64,000 nt of DNA, taken from NCBI GenBank assembly GCA_025642075.2, contig JAODUO010000049.1:248001-312000 (forward strand). The letters are read 5' to 3'. The stretch comes from Ridgeia piscesae (lineage: Eukaryota; Annelida; Polychaeta; Sabellida; Siboglinidae). The position numbers were made by a program, and so were the translations under genes. Of this stretch, positions 56,380-64,000 are shown piece by piece; positions within the stretch are counted from its first letter, which is position 1; every line of letters begins with the position of its first letter. Under the pieces are notes generated by a model. The model ran no database searches. It had not been told where the DNA came from and saw only the letters and a list, made by a program, of their open reading frames with translations.

Positions 56380-56820
56380 GCTCTACATGACCAGTAATTC
56401 TGTATGGAGCTGAATGTTGGACAGTTGGAAAGAAGGAAGAACAGATTCTCGAGAAAACAGAGATGAGGATGTTGAGAAGAATTAAAGGTATAACACTGAG
56501 AGGCAAAGTAGTAAAGAGTGTGAACATCATATAGGAGCCAGGAGTGAATAGCATAACAGAGAAAGTCAGAGAGATGATGCTACGCTGGTATGGACACATG
56601 CAGATGATGGAAGAACACAACGAAATGAGAGCAGTTGTTGATATGATAGTGCCAGGAAAAAGACCAAGAGGGAGACAAAGAGGGAGATGGATGGATTGCG
56701 TCTGAAGGGACATGCATGAACTGCGGATCACCCCGGAGGATCACCCAGGACAGAACATTCTTGAATTCATGAATTCGAGCCGCTGACCCCACCTAGTGGG
56801 GAAAAGGCAAATAAGAAGAG
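56380..56820 (+). mobile_element. non-LTR retrotransposon 3' end (endonuclease-RT type)
   Basis: The plus-strand frame, with a TAG near 56.53 kb and a TGA near 56.70 kb, reads KTEMRMLRRIKGITLRGKV, then REMMLRWYGHMQMMEEHNEM, GKRPRGRQRGRWMDCV, RDMHELRITPED. This is the familiar C-terminal domain of LINE ORF2 proteins (WYGH..RM, G.RPRGR...RW.D), which normally follows the RT. It is 5'-truncated and dead. Confidence 0.85.
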
Positions 56821-59800
56821 AATTGTGTGTAGCTGTGCGATCAAGTTTGAAGCAAGCGACTTATACTGACGTCTCTTGTTATTTTTCCAGTTTATTTAAT
56901 TACGCCGAACATGTTTCAATCACACACTGGCACGTTGCGTTCGTGCATTTAACTTTCCCGCCACAGTAGCTATTTATAGCTATACACGACGGTGGTAAAG
57001 CCTTCTTTCACAACGCAGGTGTCACGCCCGGGGAGTGACCACTAAAGATGGGCAAACGTCCATGACGGCACTTCACCCGACATGTCGAGTACCTCTCGTA
57101 AACCCGAAACAAAAGACCCTAATAATTGTTACATCTTCTTGCGACGTCTCGGCTGTAGAGCGAACAGCCGTCTGCCCGCGCTATCGCCACCTCATCCGTG
57201 GGCGTTGATTGCCTCTCCCTCTACGCTCTTCCCCGAGCGATGCTCGAGTGGACATCCACACAATTGTGCGAGATCAGCTCAATCGTCACTTTCTCTGTTA
57301 AGTGCCTCTCATTTAGTTAATTACGCGCAATTAAAAATCGCCGCTGTGACGCAAGCGCCGAGGAATTGGAGTTTCTCCGTCTGGCGTGTTGGGAAAGACA
57401 AAACAGTTGACGACACGGTCTCACCTGAGAGAGGACTTCGGCACATTTTGTCGGTAAAGACTGAACAGTTGTTGACACCGCAAACCCCATTCAAAAATGT
57501 CGTTACGTATTGTCAGTAAAGACAAAGCAGTAGACGACACGGGGTTACACAAGATAACACGTCACGAAAAGCATAATATATAAAACACGACACCAAGGTT
57601 TTAAGTTTTTTGATTTTTTTCCACATAATTTCTATAATGAAAGTTATCTGTCGTGTCTGTATGTGGATTGTGTGTCCATGTGTATGCAGTTAATATTTTA
57701 AATACCGTTTGTTAAAAAAATACACAATATTTCAGTTTATTTATTGGAGCATATGCAAAATATTATAGTAAACAAACAATGTAAAACATCCGTTAATAAT
57801 TTACATGAGAGTTACGTTTAAACAGGATACTACGGACCGAACTGATTTAAGTATGTAATGCATAGAGCACGCAAGTCTCTTCTGTCGACTTATTGTTTTT
57901 GTGTGTTGCCCGACGTCTCGAATGAGCTGTGTAGTCTTTCGCATACGGCCGTAACTACCACAGCAGAAACCTCCGGTGTCAGTTTTACCGTTTTCTACAC
58001 CACAACAATTCATCTCGAATGTTGGAACTGTTATGCAGGGAAATTACTGTTTTCAAATTAGTTGTACCTATTGCTGTATTTTTTACTTTTTTACTCGTTA
58101 AGTATCGCTCCAAACGAACCGAAAACGAGATATATTTTTTTTTTATAGTGCCATATAATTTTTTATCCACGAAATACACTAGTACTATTAAGTTAAGTGC
58201 AATACTTGTACATTATTAATAAGCCAGTGAATCAGTTATAAAATGTAATGAAAATTGTAGGACAAATTAAAATTCAAAGAAACTTTACGCTAACATAAAT
58301 CCTTCTATAAAGTCAGCAAAGTAACCCTTGTATTCAACATACATTAACTACATTGGGCATTATTAAATTCAATGATTGGGTATTGGCTGACGATAATATG
58401 ATGATATGAGACCCGCACATGCCTACTATTGAGTACTGAATGAGAAGACGTCGATTTCAGCAGATATGATGATGAGATAAAATAATATCGGTGACTGATA
58501 TGTAACATAAGTTGTTCGTCAACACTGGTAGAAAGAAACACAAGTTTTAATAATATAACAAGTGACCACGACGCTGTATTGTTCTCATTCAAAAGTCGTA
58601 GTTTACAAGCTGAACAAATTCAAACCGCCAACTTGTCGCCAGGTCGCCAACGAAGGTGACGACGACGTTGAGCGAGAGAGTGTATAATTATTGACTATTG
58701 CGTCATACAACGTCACAGCGCCACCTTCACGAAGAATAGCTACCAATTAATCCCTCGCCGAAATAGAATGTCCTAGTCTTTTTGATGCGGCGCCGTCCCG
58801 TCCAGCGACGTCGCGCGACTAGCGCCACCGTCTTCTCCGTCAACATTGTCGTCTGCGTCGTTGATATTTTCGCTGGCAGCGGGAGATCTTCCGGACGCCG
58901 AAACACAAACAAGACTTCTCAAAACATGGCCTACGGATGCGCAAAGTTGACTCTGCTTTTGGCTCCGTAACTACTATCTAGATTAAGGAAAGCCGTTGGT
59001 TTCTAATTAAAACTGTAATTACTGGCCGCGTTGCTCGCACAGCGGGTCGTGCCACGGCCCACGTCGCCCATCCCGTTGATCCTTGTTAAATTAGAAGACG
59101 ACTTGTCGGCGTGTCTATGAACGTTCATATACGTGTGTTAAACCATGTGGTTCTGGTCTGTTTTTACGCCCAGTTAAGTAGCAGTGGTGACGTCTTCATA
59201 GAAATGACAACGTTGCTGCTTCTTCACTACAAGGCCATTGGCATTGCATTGGTACGTTTCCTGAGAACTTGCTCGATCTGATGACTAGTATAGTATAGTA
59301 TTGGCCATTTTTATATCAAATTCAACAATTGATATTCCTCCGTGAATTTCTTAATGTAGGACCTAAACTTATAAAACGTGCCACATTTCAACAAAATTAT
59401 ATCGGAAATAACACGAAATGCATCGAATAAGCCTATAATTTATTTAAAAAAATTATGTATTATATTGACAGTTATATGTAAACAGTGTAACAAGAAACTA
59501 TGGTCTATTGTAGACAATAATATGTTTGAACTGGAAAAGCAAACACCATAGGACACACAAATGTAGGACAATTAATTTACTTTATAATATTTATTGATAT
59601 TTTCCATCATACCCACGCGCATGCACGCACGCAAGCACGCATGGGCGCGCGCGCATACACACAAACTTATAATAACGATATGCCAATATATTTAACCCGA
59701 TCACACTTTCTACGTAACCTTAGCAGCTTATGAAGACGTTTTGCCTTTTTCGGCCATTCCGAGACCGTCCTCTATATACGACGTAGTATATAGAGGACGT

Positions 59801-60567
59801 TGTCAATATTTTCTGAAGAGTACAAAGAGTTTTCTTTACCCTCTTCCCCCCGCCTCACCCAGCGTACGGTTTTATACGCTTCCGAAAATGTTGGCCATTA
59901 CAAACGACCCCTATCTATACATTTGGCGTCACAGTTTGCGAAGAGCCAAGTAGCAAAAGTGATTGGAATGTCCAATAAACGTTCTCCTAATCGATAGCAC
60001 CACTTGGCAGCCTGACATGTTTACAATCTCGACTTTATGACAAGATACAAGGCATGGATATTAAGGAAAATCGCCTCGACCCATTGAGAAAGTGCTACAA
60101 GTCTCGCGTCGCCGGTCGCCAGGCGGCTGCGATTACCGGATGTTACGTAAGCAATGTCGCCAGCTACGCCATGTGGCGGCGGCGAGGTGGTATTAAACGA
60201 ATGAGTTTATGGGGCAATTGGCAAAGCGAAACGATTATCTTTTTTCTTTCGCACCGCTGCAAGTGACAATTAAATCGGCACACGCCGGGAAGTTTGGTGG
60301 CTACCCGGAGGTGGACGTTGTAAAGTAATCCATTATGATCCCGGTTAGCCATGGTCGTAGTTTACTGGTGACGTCAAGTCACGTAACAAACATTGCTGAA
60401 AACGACCGTCACACGTGATTAGGAGGAAACCAAATTATAAACAAACATGCAAAAATGCTTTGAAAATATCCGAGTTTGGTTCATATCTTGTGATTTTTGT
60501 ATTAATTATAGCACTCTATAACAGTTACTGTTAAACACATACATTTACAGGAACAGGTGTGCTAGGG
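56821..60567. other. intergenic, no gene recognised
   Basis: Short frames, for example 57082-57519 (plus, 145 codons) and 58344-58592 (minus), have no recognised motifs. A GC-rich patch near 58.78-58.9 kb and a short ACGC/GCGC tract at 59.62-59.66 kb are present. A 19-bp palindromic pair GTCCTCTATATACGACGT / ACGTAGTATATAGAGGACG sits at 59.768-59.802 kb. Confidence 0.3.
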
Positions 60568-60745
60568 TGTACAACTCCGTTATAATTCTAAGAACACATA
60601 AAATCGTATATAACGGAGTTTAAGAAATTATGGATTAAAAAGTAAAAATGTATAAAAGTAAAATCCTAGTTTATATAAATAAAACTATTGTTAAAGTGAA
60701 AAGCAAACAATTATAAAAAATACATGGCTAAACTACATTAAATAA
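60568..60745. repeat. dispersed repeat, copy A
   Basis: Shares TCTAAGAAC(A/G)CATAAAATCG, TATATAACGG, AAATTATG(G)ATTAAAA, AGCAAACAAT and TACATGGCTAAACTACATTA with copy B at 62361-62507, in the same order and orientation. Followed by a short GAGACA repeat. Confidence 0.85.
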
Positions 60746-61426
60746 AGAGAGACAGAGAGACAGAGAGCTCGGGGCACAAGGCCCACTTATTTGGAAATCT
60801 TATCCTGTCCAAATCACGTCGTTATTGTTGGATTCGTCATCTACTTACCTAAACATTACCTGTAGAGAATATTGATGTTCTACGTAGCGGGAATGGGTTG
60901 TGGCCGTTTTACCGAAGGTCCCAAATATCCCCACCACTAGGAATTTGTATTAGTTAACTTCTGTGCGTTTACTTATTTTATTTCATTTTTTACAAAACGA
61001 TCAATATTACTGGTACACGTAAAACTAGTGAACCATCTCAAGAAGCTGAACTGAAATGGTTTATTTATCAATCTTTTAACCGATGTGTTAGATTTAACCT
61101 GTTTATTATAATTACTATTACGCACAGATCGAGAGAATCATGGCATAAAAACGACAAGACTGGAGGACCATGGCCGATGGTCATAGTTCCCAGCGAACTA
61201 ACATGCCTAAGTACGTCTCTGTTCTTTTTACCCTGTTGTTAAAATATTTAAGAAATTTCGATATAATTTATTTGTTTCTTTAATTACATGCATTCTTACA
61301 TTCACAACTCATGTATGACATTTAAAAACATTAACGTGCACAATTGCAATAAGTTCCTTGTTTCAGTTTTCTGGGGCTACCGTTACACACTCATATCATG
61401 GTGATCATTTTATAATTAGTAGAGAT

Positions 61427-61462
<36 letters not shown>

Positions 61463-62300
61463 TGTATGTATGTATGTATGTATGATATATATGTATATAT
61501 TAAATGTATACTAAAACATCGTTTATTGCGACCACATTCTAACCAAAAGTTGAGAACTACATGCTGTTCCATATGGCTGTCAACAGTTTTACCGTTGAAC
61601 AATGTACGTGTGTTATGTGGACGATATTCCTGCAAACTATTGTAAAAGCGAAAACAATGTCCTGAAGTAAATCATGTATTAATCAACCTAAGTTGAACAT
61701 TTTAATGAGGTTAGTATCTACTTTTTAGATGCCACTCAACACTGGGATACTCCAAGTCCACCCTCCGTGATGTGATAGAACACTAAGACTACACAATAAA
61801 TGAAAACCTCGTTTGCACAAAGTCTTCCGAATGCCGCTGACAGGCGTGTTAAAGGTAAAACATGTAAAGGTAAGTTTGTAATTAGAGCAATATCCAGTTT
61901 TATTTAACTGCTAAAACCGAGTTTACCTCTGAACTGCTCAGTCGAACATAAAATTATCATGACTACTGTGGGGAATGTTCAGCCAGGCTGGAATCACTTC
62001 CTGAGAACTGTATACGAAAATATCAGCCACTGTGTTGATAGTTAGGTACTCATTCAAATCAAATGTATTGTAACTACAATACATACAACTAAAACCAAGG
62101 CAGATAAGTTTATAATAACGTAAATCATACAATAAGGGAAAACATTACATATTATATAATTTAGCAATGAACAAGAACAACGTGGAACGGGTGATTCAAA
62201 ACAGGAATCTCTCGGTTGAAATTCGGCTGCTCGAAACCAATATACATCAAGAACCGAATGATTTTGCAGTCTCGCTGAGTAGTCAACTTAATCACATATC
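60746..62300. other. intergenic
   Basis: A short (TA)n plus (GTAT)n tract at 61433-61485. Otherwise nothing recognised. Confidence 0.35.
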
Positions 62301-62510
62301 GTAAAATAATAATAGTAAAACTTTATTTAAACTCCATCAAATCTGGGAATAATGTTAACGGGTGTGGACAACTCTTGTAAACAATCTAAGAACGCATAAA
62401 ATCGTATATAACGGTGTTTAATAAATTATGAATTAAAATGAAAAAAAAAGTTAAACTGATAAAGCAAACAATACAAAAATACATGGCTAAACTACATTAA
62501 ATAAAATGTA
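62301..62510 (-). mobile_element. dispersed repeat, copy B; likely LINE 3' end (antisense)
   Basis: Matches copy A in its distal half. Its proximal end reads, on the minus strand, GGAGTTTAAATAAAGTTTTA followed by (CTATTATTATT), that is an AATAAA hexamer plus simple tail. This suggests that both copies derive from one non-LTR retrotransposon family. Confidence 0.55.
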
Positions 62511-63099
62511 ATAGTTACTAAAATCAAAATAATGTGAACATAAGTAAAACCGAACATTAATTTAAACTGTATGTATGAGTTGTGAACTATTAAATCAGTC
62601 AATTTATTTCAAAACACACAGCACGAAAAACAAACCCAATCGAGTTAATAAATACTTAATAATCGGTCACGTGGTAAGGTATAAAATAAATGTGGCCTGG
62701 CTCTATTAAAAGCAGAAATGTCTTCAATGATTTTGCGAACTGTCTAGTGTTTTCTTTTGTCATGTTTTTAGCAACATATGCCGAGAGGTGTGTTGGCCGA
62801 TATGTAGCCATGTGCTGGTTGCACTCGGCAACAACGAAGTCGTGACAGCTGCGGTGACTGCGGCTGTGGTGACAGTGGTCGTGACAGCCGTCGTGGCAGC
62901 GGTCGTGTGCCGCCGATTAGCGCGTGACAACGGCCTTGCGTAACAGCAGTCGTTAAGCTCTTGACAAACGCCTACAGTCCTATTATTACCGGATGACTTT
63001 ATGGTAGTGGACACTGTCCCGACCATCCCACGTCCTCTGGGCGCCAGGCCGTTCCCCAAGGCCCAATGGCTATCTGATAGGATCTGGGATGTCCGCTCG
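62511..63099. other. intergenic
   Basis: 62.84-62.93 kb is a cryptic GTGAC/GTGGC simple-sequence stretch that opens a Thr/Ala/Val-rich minus-strand frame. Not regarded as coding. Confidence 0.35.
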
Positions 63100-63723
63100 G
63101 ATTGTCACTGGGCGATCAACAATGAATACGAGGCTCCTCATTATTCCAGCGATGGCGACAACTGCGTTTCTCTTGCCTTTGTTTTCAAATTAACACTTCA
63201 TTTCAAAGTTCAGACCCTTTAGACTGAGCAAGTAGTCCGTTAACTTTCTCTTTGTGTAAGTCAAATAAACTCGGCCACCTTTCGGAAACGTCAGCATAGG
63301 GCATTCACTTGTCGTTTTCTCTCAAACAAATATTTCGAACTTCAGTTAAAGGCGGGATACTCTGGCATATTCCGTCCGATCAGACCACAACACCAGGCGT
63401 GGCGTAAATGTTCCGAAAAAGACTGACTAGTTCAATGAGACCTTATGATAATTATCATAAGGATGTAACCACAACATGTACAGATTAGTCCGTTAATGGG
63501 CCCTACCGACTGTTGGAAACCACTTTGATTACTTTTTATCAGATACACCTATTGTTACTTCAAACAAATGCTACTTGCTCCATCTAAAGGGGGTTTGAAT
63601 TTTGAAATTAAGTATTAATTCGAAAACAAAGGCAAGCATGGTCTCATGAGAACAGTATTTGTCGTCGTCGCTTGAATAACGAGGAGCCTCGTATTCATTG
63701 TTGATCGTCCAGTGACAGTGCGA

Positions 63724-63726
<3 letters not shown>
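63100..63726. mobile_element. fold-back element: ~150-bp inverted repeats
   Basis: 63100-63235 reappears inverted at about 63572-63722 with few changes (GATCAACAATGAATACGAGG, CTTGCCTTTGTTTTC, AATTAA.ACTT, TTTAGA.TGAGCAAGTAG). The spacer is about 340 bp and non-coding. Reading both arms gives the same peptide pattern (CHW.INNEYEAP.YSSD), so the arms may come from an old coding sequence. Confidence 0.7.
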
Positions 63727-63764
<38 letters not shown>

Positions 63765-63862
63765 GCACGCACACACGTACACACACACCACACACCACAC
63801 ACCACACACCACACACCACACACCACACACCACACACCACACCACACCACACACACGCGCGA

Positions 63863-63906
<44 letters not shown>
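63721..63906. repeat. (ACGC)n-(CACAC)n-(ACGC)n-(AC)n compound array
   Basis: A run of ACGC, then about ten ACACACC-type units of roughly 8 bp, ACGC again and (AC)n. Confidence 0.95.
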
Positions 63907-63911
<5 letters not shown>

Positions 63912-64000
63912 ATTATGACTTGTTAGATACACCTAGAGTTACTTCAAACAAACATAGAATATAAATTATAAATTGAACCAGTAAATATTGTTTGTGCTAT

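Overview
The window is animal nuclear DNA. It has spliced protein genes with GT-AG introns of 0.1 to 9 kb, Pol III tRNA genes with TTTT terminators, CpG-containing promoter-like stretches, and very abundant micro- and minisatellites. Remains of non-LTR retrotransposons, a tRNA-derived SINE, hAT-like elements and a Mutator-like element are scattered through it. The SINE body and the pasiflora-like tetraspan gene suggest an invertebrate, most likely a lophotrochozoan and perhaps a mollusc. That placement is inference, because no mitochondrial or rRNA marker is present. Most long open frames in this window run through simple repeats (TA, GT/GCGT, GTAT, ATCC) and are not genes.

Layout. 1-9.9 kb: AT-rich intergenic DNA with a decayed non-LTR retrotransposon (about 4.05-5.62 kb, minus), a SINE (7.1 kb), a 31-bp minisatellite and a second broken reverse-transcriptase fragment (9.4-9.8 kb, minus). 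9.9-17.3 kb: a complete seven-exon minus-strand gene for a 258-residue multi-pass membrane protein. Every exon was found and all junctions keep frame. Its introns hold a 35-bp minisatellite, a 773-bp hAT-like MITE with an 8-bp target duplication, and a LINE tail that ends a few bases from a splice donor. 17.3-36.3 kb: gene-poor DNA with two inverted copies of an intron-containing tRNA-Lys(CTT) gene (24.6 and 29.3 kb). Between them lies a 1,025-bp Mutator-like element with a 9-bp target duplication and a broken FLYWCH finger. A 1.3-kb, 32-bp-period minisatellite sits at 33.7-35.0 kb.

36.3-50.7 kb: a plus-strand PRDM-family transcription-factor gene, best matched to PRDM14. Eight exons encode a PR (SET-like) domain, about six C2H2 zinc fingers and a C-terminal C-x2-C / C-x2-C segment. 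Its 8.7-kb first intron contains GC-richer, homeodomain- and octamer-site-bearing stretches that could be enhancers. The third finger is interrupted by an in-frame TGA with no obvious splice donor. 50.7-64 kb: mostly repeats, with a LINE 3' end (56.4-56.8 kb), a pair of dispersed LINE-tail repeats (60.6 and 62.4 kb) and a 150-bp inverted repeat (63.1/63.6 kb).

The two protein genes look functionally unrelated. The observations most worth a second look are the tRNA-Lys intron, whose two halves are antisense to the gene's own D-arm and T-arm, and the interrupted PRDM finger.
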